Shown piece after piece: positions 1-6,117 of a stretch of DNA of 6,168 nt (the first letter of the stretch is position 1; each line of letters begins with the position of its first letter). The DNA is from RGIG5057 sp036653755 (GTDB lineage: Bacteria > Bacillota > Clostridia > TANB77 > CAG-465): NCBI GenBank assembly GCA_036653755.1, contig JAVVTJ010000056.1, forward strand, positions 1-6,168, in the 5' to 3' direction. A program made the position numbers and the translations under genes. The notes under the pieces are model-generated. The model saw only the letters and a list, made by a program, of their open reading frames with translations, did not search any database and was not told the DNA's origin.

Positions 1-52
1 CAACTTTTTTTATCTTTTTTTGCTACTTTTGCCAACTAAAACTTTACTCATA

Positions 53-68
53 TTTGTAATATTACAAA
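53..68. repeat. Perfect 16-bp palindrome beside the terminator
   Basis: The bases TTTGTAAT are followed directly by their reverse complement ATTACAAA. The palindrome overlaps the left foot of the terminator stem by three bases, so the two structures would compete in RNA. It could be an operator for an unseen gene to the left, or chance in AT-rich DNA. The rest of 1-118 holds no gene I can support. Confidence 0.5.
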
Positions 69-101
69 ATAATCTCCAACAAAAATGATGGAGATTATTT
101 T
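66..101 (-). terminator. Terminator hairpin after the acyl-CoA synthetase gene
   Basis: Bases 66-77 (AAAATAATCTCC) pair perfectly with 90-101, with a further A-T pair at 78/89, giving a 13-bp stem and a 10-base loop. It starts 17 bases past the synthetase stop. On the minus strand the stem ends in TTATTTT and then runs into GTAATATT, a modest U-tract. On the plus strand the following TTATTCTATTT is richer in T. The hairpin could therefore act in both directions and also serve a plus-strand gene ending left of the window. Confidence 0.7.
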
Positions 102-118
102 ATTCTATTTAACTTTTT

Positions 119-1834
119 CTAATATTTTTTTATTTCTTCATTTCTTTTTACTTTTGCTGTTGTTGTTTTAATAAGTGGAATATCCGTTATAATTAAACTT
201 CTTATATATTTATATGCTGGCATTTTTTTATTTATTGAGCTAATATGTTCATTTATTATATCATAAATTTTATCTTCATCTATATTTCCAAAATCTTGAT
301 TAATCATTTCTTTATTATATACAACTTTAACACAAATTTGTAAATCATCATCTTTATCAGGTTTGCCATATATTATATTTTCTTCTACATATTTGTTCAT
401 ATTAACTAATAGTTCAATTTCTTCTGGAAATATATTTTTCCCATTTTTAAGTACAATTACATTTTTCTTTCTACCTGTTATATATAAATATCCATCTTTA
501 TCTAAATATCCTAAATCTCCTGTATAGAACCAGCCATCTTTTAAAACTTCATTTGTAGCTTCTTCATTACCGTAATACCCATACATTACATTAGGTCCTT
601 TAGCTCTTATTTCACCTATACCATTTTCATCTTTATCTACTATTTCTAATGTAACACTAGGAAGTGCAGGACCTGTACTTCCACATCTTCTATGAGTATC
701 ACTTTCCATTGTAAGAGCAGGAGAAGTTTCAGTTAAACCATAACCTTGTATTGTTATAACTCCCCAATTATTCATATCTTTAACTATATTTTTACTAACT
801 GGTGCTGCAGCTGTTAATATTATTCTTAAATGTCCACCTAAGCCATCATGTATAGATTTAAATATTTTTTTTCTTATATCTATTTTACATTTGCAAAGTA
901 TATTTGTTATTTTTGTCATTGTGTTTACAAGTTTAGTTTTTCCTTGTGATTCAATTGTTTTTCTAATTTTTTTATGCATATTTTCAAGTATTGCAGGTAC
1001 ACATACAAGTGCTGTTATTTTATATTCTTCTAAATTTTGTGCTATATATTTTATTCCATCACAAAAAGCAAATGATGATCCTCTATATAATAACGTTGTA
1101 AGTACAGTTGAAGAAAATGTATGATGTAATGGTAAAAATGCTAATATACAATCTGTCGAATAAATACTATTTATACTTGCTATATCCATTACATTAGAAC
1201 ATATATTTCTATGAGATAACATTACTACTTTTGACATTGAAGTTGTACCAGATGTAAACAGCAATATATTTATTTTATCACTATCTACTATACTATCTAA
1301 ATAATTTCTATCACCTGAGGATAAAAGGTCTCTACCATTTTCTAATTCTTCTTTATATGATAAAATACCATTTTTTTCTTTTTCTATATCAAAAGAAAAA
1401 AATATTTTTAAATCAGTATCATTTTTTTCTTTTATTTCATTCATTACATTATCATATTTATCTGAGTATAATATTGCTTCAATTTTACTTCTTTTTACGC
1501 ATGCTTTTATTTCATCATCTGGAAGTGATTTATCAAGTGGAACTACAATTCCAACTCCTGCTGCTATTGCAAAATAACTAACAAGCCATTCATATCTATT
1601 ACTTGATATTATAGCTATTTTTTTATCCTTTAAACCAAGTGATAAAAGTTTAGTACCTAAACAATCTATATGTTCTTTAAATTCTTTATATGTTACATTG
1701 TATATATCTGGAGCTTCTCCTTTTTTGTTAATTTTTCTTTTAAGTTTTGCAATTGTATTATTGGGATAAGTATATGTAGCATACTCTAATAGTTCTTTTA
1801 AGTTATTTATATTTACTATTTTTCTATTTGACAT
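119..1834 (-). CDS. Long-chain acyl-CoA synthetase-like AMP-binding enzyme
   Basis: This 571-residue protein belongs to the ANL (acyl-adenylate-forming) superfamily. The family activates a carboxylic acid with ATP to an acyl-AMP and then transfers it to CoA or a carrier protein. The motifs appear in order: the ATP-binding loop TSGTT at 194-198, the A5 motif YGLTETSP at 365-372, TGDLG at 438-442, the hinge-region motif GRKKNVIVLKNGKNIFPEE at 454-472, and a C-terminal lysine motif AKVKR at 560-564. Length and motif order match fatty acyl-CoA ligases; the true substrate cannot be read from sequence, and an acyl-ACP synthetase is possible. There is no signal peptide or membrane helix, so it is cytosolic. 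The phosphate-binding loop reads TSGTTSMSKVV where most relatives have TSGTTGxPKGV, so two glycines and a proline are replaced. The ATG start is backed by GAGGT seven bases upstream. It is monocistronic, with its own promoter and terminator. TAG stop. Confidence 0.9.
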   Translation of the reverse strand: MSNRKIVNINNLKELLEYATYTYPNNTIAKLKRKINKKGEAPDIYNVTYKEFKEHIDCLGTKLLSLGLKDKKIAIISSNRYEWLVSYFAIAAGVGIVVPLDKSLPDDEIKACVKRSKIEAILYSDKYDNVMNEIKEKNDTDLKIFFSFDIEKEKNGILSYKEELENGRDLLSSGDRNYLDSIVDSDKINILLFTSGTTSMSKVVMLSHRNICSNVMDIASINSIYSTDCILAFLPLHHTFSSTVLTTLLYRGSSFAFCDGIKYIAQNLEEYKITALVCVPAILENMHKKIRKTIESQGKTKLVNTMTKITNILCKCKIDIRKKIFKSIHDGLGGHLRIILTAAAPVSKNIVKDMNNWGVITIQGYGLTETSPALTMESDTHRRCGSTGPALPSVTLEIVDKDENGIGEIRAKGPNVMYGYYGNEEATNEVLKDGWFYTGDLGYLDKDGYLYITGRKKNVIVLKNGKNIFPEEIELLVNMNKYVEENIIYGKPDKDDDLQICVKVVYNKEMINQDFGNIDEDKIYDIINEHISSINKKMPAYKYIRSLIITDIPLIKTTTAKVKRNEEIKKY

Positions 1835-1860
1835 TATTTCTACCTCTTTTCAATAATAGT

Positions 1861-1889
1861 ATTATACTATATATATATATATATTGCAA
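1861..1889 (-). promoter_or_regulatory. Sigma-A-type promoter of the acyl-CoA synthetase gene
   Basis: On the minus strand a -35 element TTGCAA (1884-1889) is separated by exactly 17 bases (1867-1883) from a perfect -10 TATAAT (1861-1866). Transcription would start near 1854, leaving a leader of about 20 bases before the ATG. Nearly the whole spacer is an alternating TA tract. A 7-bp inverted repeat (ATAGTAT / ATACTAT, 1856-1862 and 1864-1870, one central base) lies over the -10 and the predicted start, and could be an operator half-site pair. The assignment is by consensus match only. Confidence 0.75.
1868..1884. repeat. (TA)8 dinucleotide tract inside a promoter spacer
   Basis: Seventeen bases of strictly alternating T and A occupy the gap between the -10 and -35 elements of the synthetase promoter. 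Gain or loss of one unit by strand slippage would change the spacer from 17 to 19 or 15 bases, and so promoter strength. Whether the tract varies in the population cannot be seen here. Confidence 0.8.
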
Positions 1890-1919
1890 GATAGTTTATT
1901 AGCTTTGTAAAATTTATAC

Positions 1920-1961
1920 TTACAAAAAAAGTACAGCTTTTAATCTGTACATTTTTTGTAA
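1920..1961 (-). terminator. Rho-independent terminator of spoVS
   Basis: GTACAG (1931-1936) pairs with CTGTAC (1945-1950) around an 8-base loop. After one A·A mismatch (1930/1951) the stem continues through 1920-1929 paired with 1952-1961. On the minus strand the stem runs into seven consecutive U residues (complement of 1924-1930). It begins 9 bases after the spoVS stop codon. Placement and shape are typical of an intrinsic terminator. Confidence 0.88.
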
Positions 1962-1969
1962 AACTAGCA

Positions 1970-2233
1970 CTAATTTCTTGGACCTACTGAAAATTTAATA
2001 CCTGTTTTTGTTTCATTATCTATTATAATTTCTGTAAAAGCTGGCATACATACAAGTTCAATTCCAGATGGTGCTACAAATCCTCTTGCTATTGCTATTG
2101 CTTTAACTGCTTGATTAATTGCTCCTGCACCTATTGCCTGCATTTCTGCTTTTCCTTCTTCTTTTATTAATCCTGCTAAAGCACCTGCTATAGAATTAGG
2201 ACTTGATTTAGCTGATATTTTTAATATATCCAT
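1970..2233 (-). CDS. spoVS: Stage V sporulation protein S (SpoVS)
   Basis: This 87-residue protein matches SpoVS of Bacillus subtilis almost end to end. The conserved stretches KISAKSSPNSIAGALAG, AIGAGAINQAVKAIAIARGF and VAPSGIELVCMPAF are all present. SpoVS is a small nucleic-acid-binding (Alba-like) protein; in B. subtilis, loss blocks sporulation at stage V and it also affects septation. The frame stays open to an ATG at 2254, but I start at the ATG at 2233: a strong GGAGG lies 8 bases upstream of it, no ribosome binding site precedes 2254, and the family begins with M-[ED]-I-L-K. The gene stands alone between its own promoter and terminator. SpoVS also occurs in some non-sporulating bacteria, so it suggests but does not prove spore formation. 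TAG stop. Confidence 0.96.
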   Translation of the reverse strand: MDILKISAKSSPNSIAGALAGLIKEEGKAEMQAIGAGAINQAVKAIAIARGFVAPSGIELVCMPAFTEIIIDNETKTGIKFSVGPRN

Positions 2234-2264
2234 TTCATATTCCTCCATTTTCATTTGTTTAATT

Positions 2265-2280
2265 TGTAAATTAATTTACA
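2265..2280. promoter_or_regulatory. Perfect 16-bp palindrome over the spoVS transcription start
   Basis: TGTAAATT is followed directly by AATTTACA. The palindrome begins 5 bases downstream of the -10 box and spans the predicted first transcribed bases, the usual place for a repressor operator. As RNA it has almost no loop, which argues for DNA recognition by a dimer rather than a leader hairpin. I cannot assign a regulator. Confidence 0.55.
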
Positions 2281-2285
2281 TACTC

Positions 2286-2314
2286 ATTATATATTTTTTT
2301 ATAATAAATTGCAA
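2286..2314 (-). promoter_or_regulatory. Sigma-A-type promoter of spoVS
   Basis: On the minus strand TTGCAA (2309-2314), a 17-base spacer (2292-2308, containing A7) and a perfect TATAAT (2286-2291) form a near-consensus housekeeping promoter. Transcription would start near 2279, giving a leader of about 45 bases. The -35 box lies only 10 bases past the stop codon of the upstream symporter gene, where I see only a weak 6-bp hairpin and no convincing terminator. The same hexamers and spacing drive the next gene downstream. In B. subtilis spoVS is under sigma-H; I do not see a clear sigma-H site here. Confidence 0.75.
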
Positions 2315-2324
2315 TAGTTTCATA

Positions 2325-3206
2325 CTATTTTATCTCATTTATTAAATAATATATCATAAATAAATTTGGAATAGCCATAAATGCATTTGCTATACTCGAT
2401 ATATTCCATACAAATTCTAAATTAATTATTGCTCCAATATATATACACATAACATAAATTATTTTATATATGTTTGTATATATATATCTATTTGAAAATA
2501 GATACTTAACTGCTTGCTTACCATAATATGCCCAACATGGAATTGTTGCAATAGCAAACGTAGTTAAACAAAATGAAAGTAAATAACTTCCATATGGTAA
2601 ATTATTAAATACATTTTGTACTAAAATAAATGGATTATATTCATTTATATAACAACCACTTGATACAAAAATAATACCTGTAATTGTGCATAAAACTGTT
2701 GTATCTATAAAAACACTAATTGAAGATATTATTGATTGTTCTTTAATATTTTTATTATTTACTGTAACTTCAAATATTGGAGAACTACCCATTCCTGCTT
2801 CATTAGAAAACATACCTTTTGAAAGTCCAGTAGATAATGCTCTCATAAATCCAAAACATATAACTCCACTTATTCCTGATTTTATATTTAATGCACTTTT
2901 AGTTATATTTACTATACTATTTACTATATTATCTTTAAATATATATAATAACATAATACTCATTATTAAATAAATAATTGTTGATATTGGAATAATTATA
3001 CTAGAAATCTTAGCTATTTTCTTTTCTTCTGAAAATACAAAATATATTCCTAATATTGTAATTATAACTGCTACAAAATTTACATCTATATTAAAATTTT
3101 GAACTATACTTGTACAAGCAGAGTTAGATTGTAACATACAACCAATACCAAATGATGCAATTATAACAAATACAGCAAATAAATTACCGAAGTAAATTAC
3201 TACCAA
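2325..3206 (-). CDS. AGCS-family amino acid:cation symporter, C-terminal part (frameshifted)
   Basis: This frame carries the last two thirds of an alanine/glycine:cation symporter, an inner-membrane carrier that takes up small amino acids with Na+ or H+. Family landmarks are FGIGCMLQSNS (19-29 of this frame), SKGMFSNEAGMGSSP (119-133), the FIDTTVLCT helix (156-164), WAYYGKQAVKYLF (205-217) and the closing NAFMAIPNL. Several hydrophobic helices alternate with short loops. The frame's apparent first codon is a TTG at 3204-3206 with no ribosome binding site, and its first six residues do not fit the family, so this is not an independent gene. True homology begins at GNLFAVF (from 3188), where it continues the upstream fragment. 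Joined, the protein would be about 431 residues, slightly shorter than usual for AGCS carriers, mostly at the C-terminus (ends LINEIK). TAG stop. Confidence 0.85.
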   Translation of the reverse strand: MVVIYFGNLFAVFVIIASFGIGCMLQSNSACTSIVQNFNIDVNFVAVIITILGIYFVFSEEKKIAKISSIIIPISTIIYLIMSIMLLYIFKDNIVNSIVNITKSALNIKSGISGVICFGFMRALSTGLSKGMFSNEAGMGSSPIFEVTVNNKNIKEQSIISSISVFIDTTVLCTITGIIFVSSGCYINEYNPFILVQNVFNNLPYGSYLLSFCLTTFAIATIPCWAYYGKQAVKYLFSNRYIYTNIYKIIYVMCIYIGAIINLEFVWNISSIANAFMAIPNLFMIYYLINEIK

Positions 3207-3621
3207 TTCTATCTTTTAATACATACATTGTTCCACCATAATATTTAGTATAATTACATAATTTACTTTTTTTAATTTTTCTATATTTTAAGCACAAATA
3301 TGTTTCTGCATATTTTGTTGCAATAGCAAAAATACTTGATATAAATATCCAAAATATACTACCAATTCCACCTATTATTATTGCACTTGCAACTCCTATA
3401 ATATTACCAGTTCCAAGTGTTGCAGCAAGTACAGTCATTAATGAATTAAATGGAGATATTCCTTTTTTATTATTAGGTTTTAACATTAATTTTAAACCAA
3501 GTAATATATTTTTTTGTGGAAATTTTAGTTTAAATGTTAAAAATATATGAGTTATTATTAACATTAAAATAAGTGGTAATCCCCATACTAATTCATTAAT
3601 ATTACTTATTAAATTATTCAA
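3184..3621 (-). CDS. AGCS-family amino acid:cation symporter, N-terminal part (frameshifted)
   Basis: These 145 residues are the start of an alanine/glycine:cation symporter. They show a first membrane helix (about 12-31), ISPFNSLMTVLAATLGTGNI (55-74, the AGCS signature region), ATKYAETYLCLKYR (101-114) and GGTMYVL (129-135). The frame then stops after SNLLR, in the middle of the family's fold. The start is a TTG at 3619-3621, chosen because GAGGTG lies 5 bases upstream and the residues match the family's N-terminus; the next methionine (residue 20) is inside the first helix. A fragment this short could not transport. The gene is either a recent pseudogene, a sequencing or assembly error, or is read through by a +1 frameshift. 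Its ribosome binding site touches the galE terminator and I see no promoter of its own. Confidence 0.85.
   Translation of the reverse strand: MNNLISNINELVWGLPLILMLIITHIFLTFKLKFPQKNILLGLKLMLKPNNKKGISPFNSLMTVLAATLGTGNIIGVASAIIIGGIGSIFWIFISSIFAIATKYAETYLCLKYRKIKKSKLCNYTKYYGGTMYVLKDRIGSNLLR
3186..3192 (-). other. One-base frameshift site in the symporter gene (CUU-CGG-U)
   Basis: The N-terminal frame reads TTA CTT CGG TAA and stops at 3184-3186. Skipping the single base at 3189 gives TTA CTT GGT AAT, that is NLL-GNLFAVF, which rejoins the family sequence with no lost or extra residue. The heptamer CUU CGG U has the same layout as the yeast Ty1 +1 site CUU AGG C (leucine codon, rare arginine codon, then a glycine codon in the new frame). 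CGG is the only in-frame CGG I found in this window. An ordinary one-base insertion explains it equally well. Confidence 0.6.
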
Positions 3622-3632
3622 AATAGCACCTC

Positions 3633-3671
3633 AAAAAAATCACACTATATTAATATATAGTGTGATTTTTT
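3633..3671 (-). terminator. Rho-independent terminator of galE
   Basis: A perfect 17-bp stem (3634-3650 paired with 3655-3671) with a TAAT loop has a CACACTATAT core and ends in seven U residues on the minus strand (complement of 3633-3639). It starts 12 bases past the galE stop. The U-tract directly abuts the GAGGTG ribosome binding site (3627-3632) of the symporter gene, so it could be either the plain end of the galE operon or an attenuator controlling read-through. Confidence 0.92.
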
Positions 3672-3683
3672 ATATTTATTCTG

Positions 3684-4685
3684 CTATTTTAAGTTTTTTT
3701 CAAAATTCCAAGTATCCTTACACATATCTTCTAAATTTTTATGAGCTTTAAAACTAAGCTCATTAAATGCTTTTGTAGGATCTGCATAACAAGTTGCAAT
3801 ATCTCCTGGTCTTCTACTATCTATAACATAATTAACTTTTATATTATTTACTTTTTCAAATGTTTTAATAAGCTCTAAAACGCTATATCCATTACCTGTT
3901 CCTAAATTGTAAATAAAGACTCCACCACTTTCATTACGTGCTTTATTTAGTGCATTAAAGTGTCCTGAAGCTAAATCAACAACATGAATATAATCTCTTA
4001 CACCAGTTCCATCTTTTGTATCATAATCATTACCAAAAACATGAACTTTTTCTAATTTACCAGCAGCTACTTTTGAAATATATGGCATTAAATTATTTGG
4101 AGTTCCACTTGGGTATTCTCCTATAAGTGAACTAGAATGTGCACCAATTGGATTAAAATATCTAAGTAATACAATACTCCATTCATTATCAGATACATAT
4201 ATATCTTTTAATATTTGTTCAATATATAGTTTAGTTGTACCATAAGGATTAGTAGTAGAAAGTGGCATATCTTCTGTTATAGGACAAGTTTTAGGTATTC
4301 CATATACAGTAGCAGAAGAACTGAAAACTATTTTTTTACATCCAAACTTTTTCATAACATCAAAAAGTACTAATGAACCAGTTATATTATTCATATAATA
4401 TTCAATAGGTTTTTTAACTGATTCTCCTACTGCTTTATATCCTGCAAAATGAATTACAGATTCTATTTTATTTTCTTTAAATATTTTAGTCATCATTTCT
4501 TTATCTAAAATATCTGCCTCATAAAATTTAAAATCTTTTCCTGTTATTTTTCTTATACTTTCTAAAGTTTCTAATTTACTATTATAAAAATTATCTACAA
4601 TTACTAAATCTTCACCTTTTTCTAAAAGTTCTACACAAGTATGTGAACCTATATATCCTGCTCCACCTGTTATTAAAATTGACAT
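3684..4685 (-). CDS. galE: UDP-glucose 4-epimerase
   Basis: This 333-residue protein interconverts UDP-glucose and UDP-galactose, feeding the Leloir pathway and supplying UDP-galactose for cell-surface glycans. It is an extended short-chain dehydrogenase: the NAD-binding GGAGYIGSH is at 7-15, HFAGYKAVGES at 79-89, the catalytic FSSSATVYG at 121-129, and the YxxxK pair is Y148/K152 (in NPYGTTK). The substrate-region motif RYFNPIGAH and the later RDYIHVVDLA match bacterial GalE. Length is normal and no key residue is missing. The ATG has GGAGG seven bases upstream, and this Shine-Dalgarno (TAAGGAGG) contains the TAA stop of the preceding surface-protein gene. The 12-base gap therefore implies one mRNA and possible translational coupling. 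No galK or galT is nearby, so a role in envelope polysaccharide is at least as likely as galactose catabolism. Confidence 0.97.
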   Translation of the reverse strand: MSILITGGAGYIGSHTCVELLEKGEDLVIVDNFYNSKLETLESIRKITGKDFKFYEADILDKEMMTKIFKENKIESVIHFAGYKAVGESVKKPIEYYMNNITGSLVLFDVMKKFGCKKIVFSSSATVYGIPKTCPITEDMPLSTTNPYGTTKLYIEQILKDIYVSDNEWSIVLLRYFNPIGAHSSSLIGEYPSGTPNNLMPYISKVAAGKLEKVHVFGNDYDTKDGTGVRDYIHVVDLASGHFNALNKARNESGGVFIYNLGTGNGYSVLELIKTFEKVNNIKVNYVIDSRRPGDIATCYADPTKAFNELSFKAHKNLEDMCKDTWNFEKNLK

Positions 4686-4697
4686 TATATATCCTCC

Positions 4698-6095
4698 TTA
4701 AAAATTTTTTTCTATTTCTTCTTCTATTTCTTTTTGTAATTTATCTTGTTCTGAAAACTTATCATCACTTTCTAAGATCTCTTCTTTATTACTTTTTATA
4801 TCTTTGATATTTGTTATATTACTCACATCATCCATATTGCTTAAATTTCTTCTTCTAGTATTTGGAAGTACGCAATCAATTATATCTAAATCATCTTCAT
4901 TAGATTTTCTATTTTTTTTACTTGGATTAATTGGTGTATTACCATTTTTAATAAATAACAATAAAAATACTATTACAATAAATTCAAATATACATATAGT
5001 GCTTAAAATAATTACAAGTAAATGACGTTTTAAAAAGCTTCCTATTGATTTAAAAAACTTAACAATTCCTGCTGGTTCACTTTTAATACTATTACTTTCT
5101 TCATATATTTCTACTTCTTTTTCAATAATAGGAGTTTCCTTTTTATTAATTTTTAAAAAATATTCTTTAGTAACTAAACCACTTTCAGAAGTGACTTTTA
5201 TAGTTATTATATTTTCTCCTACTTTAAAATTTTCATTTCCCAATATTTCTACTTTTGCTTTTTCATTTTTAGCATATGCAGTAATATTTAATTTTGAAAT
5301 ATTACCTTCTATGTCATTACATAAATATTCAATAACATTAGTATCAAATTCAGGAGTTAAAGAAATATCTTCTACTACTAAACTTTGAAGTGTAGCATCA
5401 GATAGTTCTGGATTATTTGATTTTACAACATTTATTCTATATGTTTTTTTAGTCTTTTTATCAGCAGCAGTTACAACAATATTTACTGTATTATTACCTA
5501 CAACAAGATTTTTATTACCACTTACATAAAAAGTTGCACCTTCATCTTCAGTAGAAGCTCTTACAGTTATACTATTTATATTTTCATTTACATTTAATGA
5601 ATATGCAGTTCTATTTTTACTAAAAGCAGGACTTAATCCTTCTACATTTACTGATAATCTTTTTAGATTTGCATTACTACTTACAGTAACTGGTGGCGGA
5701 GCTACTGGGTCAGTTATATTTGTAGTATATTTTTTTGAAATTGCTAATTTTACTTTATCTTCACCAGAAATACTACCATCTATACTAACACTTGCACTAC
5801 CTGCAATTTTAGTTTTAAATACCAATGTTGCGATTGTAACATTTTCATTTTTTCCAGAATCACTAGTAGCAACAATTTTTGTTTTACCTGATACTAATTC
5901 TAATTTTGCATTATCATAAGTTACATTTATATCCCAAACTGCTATTTGACTTCCACTAATAGTAACAGTAACTTTTTCACCTGTTTTAACAGAAGCACTT
6001 CCTGTTATATTGGTACTTGCAGCGTTTAATGATGTTGATGTAACAATTAAAAACGCAATCAGCATAAAAATGCTATAAACTTTAAACTTTTTCAT
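4698..6095 (-). CDS. Membrane-anchored surface protein with cohesin-like and two cadherin-like domains
   Basis: This is a 465-residue type I membrane protein. Residues 1-25 are a signal peptide (KK start, hydrophobic 9-20, likely cleavage after LNA). Residues 27-123 resemble a cohesin-type beta-sandwich (SVKTGEKVTVTISGS, then INVTYDNAKLELVSG). A proline linker (PVAPPPV, 130-136) leads to two related repeats, about 138-225 and 231-318, of the cadherin-like beta-sandwich type: each has an N/D-A-x-L-x-x-L start, L-[ST]-P-x-F and a G-N-x-x-x-x-V-G-x-N turn. A basic amphipathic stretch (343-357) precedes one membrane helix (359-382). The last 83 residues are charged and presumably cytoplasmic, ending in a possible short coiled coil (about 447-464). 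There is no LPxTG motif. The ATG has GGAGG six bases upstream. It is co-transcribed with galE. The function is unknown: adhesion, scaffold or envelope sensing are inferences from architecture. Confidence 0.85.
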   Translation of the reverse strand: MKKFKVYSIFMLIAFLIVTSTSLNAASTNITGSASVKTGEKVTVTISGSQIAVWDINVTYDNAKLELVSGKTKIVATSDSGKNENVTIATLVFKTKIAGSASVSIDGSISGEDKVKLAISKKYTTNITDPVAPPPVTVSSNANLKRLSVNVEGLSPAFSKNRTAYSLNVNENINSITVRASTEDEGATFYVSGNKNLVVGNNTVNIVVTAADKKTKKTYRINVVKSNNPELSDATLQSLVVEDISLTPEFDTNVIEYLCNDIEGNISKLNITAYAKNEKAKVEILGNENFKVGENIITIKVTSESGLVTKEYFLKINKKETPIIEKEVEIYEESNSIKSEPAGIVKFFKSIGSFLKRHLLVIILSTICIFEFIVIVFLLLFIKNGNTPINPSKKNRKSNEDDLDIIDCVLPNTRRRNLSNMDDVSNITNIKDIKSNKEEILESDDKFSEQDKLQKEIEEEIEKNF

Positions 6096-6117
6096 ATATT
6101 TCCTCCATTACTTAATT

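Noticed and set aside
10..51. 13-codon minus-strand frame starting ATG AGT AAA (MSKVLVGKSSKKR)
   Set aside because: No Shine-Dalgarno precedes it (the upstream bases are the AT palindrome), it is very short and lysine/serine-rich, and nothing supports its translation.
2234..2254. Seven-residue N-terminal extension of SpoVS (MKMEEYE)
   Set aside because: The GGAGG ribosome binding site lies inside this stretch and points to the ATG at 2233; family members begin at that residue.
2313..2329. Possible terminator at the end of the symporter gene (AATAGT…ACTATT)
   Set aside because: Only 6 bp of A/T-rich stem, no U-tract, and it overlaps both the stop codon and the next promoter's -35 box.
2686..2973. 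Plus-strand open frame of 95 codons antisense to the symporter
   Set aside because: It lies opposite a clearly conserved membrane-protein reading frame, has no ribosome binding site, and its hydrophobic composition is what antisense of such a gene produces. The same applies to plus-strand frames at 891-1124, 1357-1581, 4804-5025 and 5191-5388.
119..6095. Alternative genetic code (TGA as tryptophan), considered because no gene here ends in TGA
   Set aside because: All tryptophans checked are TGG and no reading frame crosses an in-frame TGA; the lack of TGA stops among so few genes is not informative.
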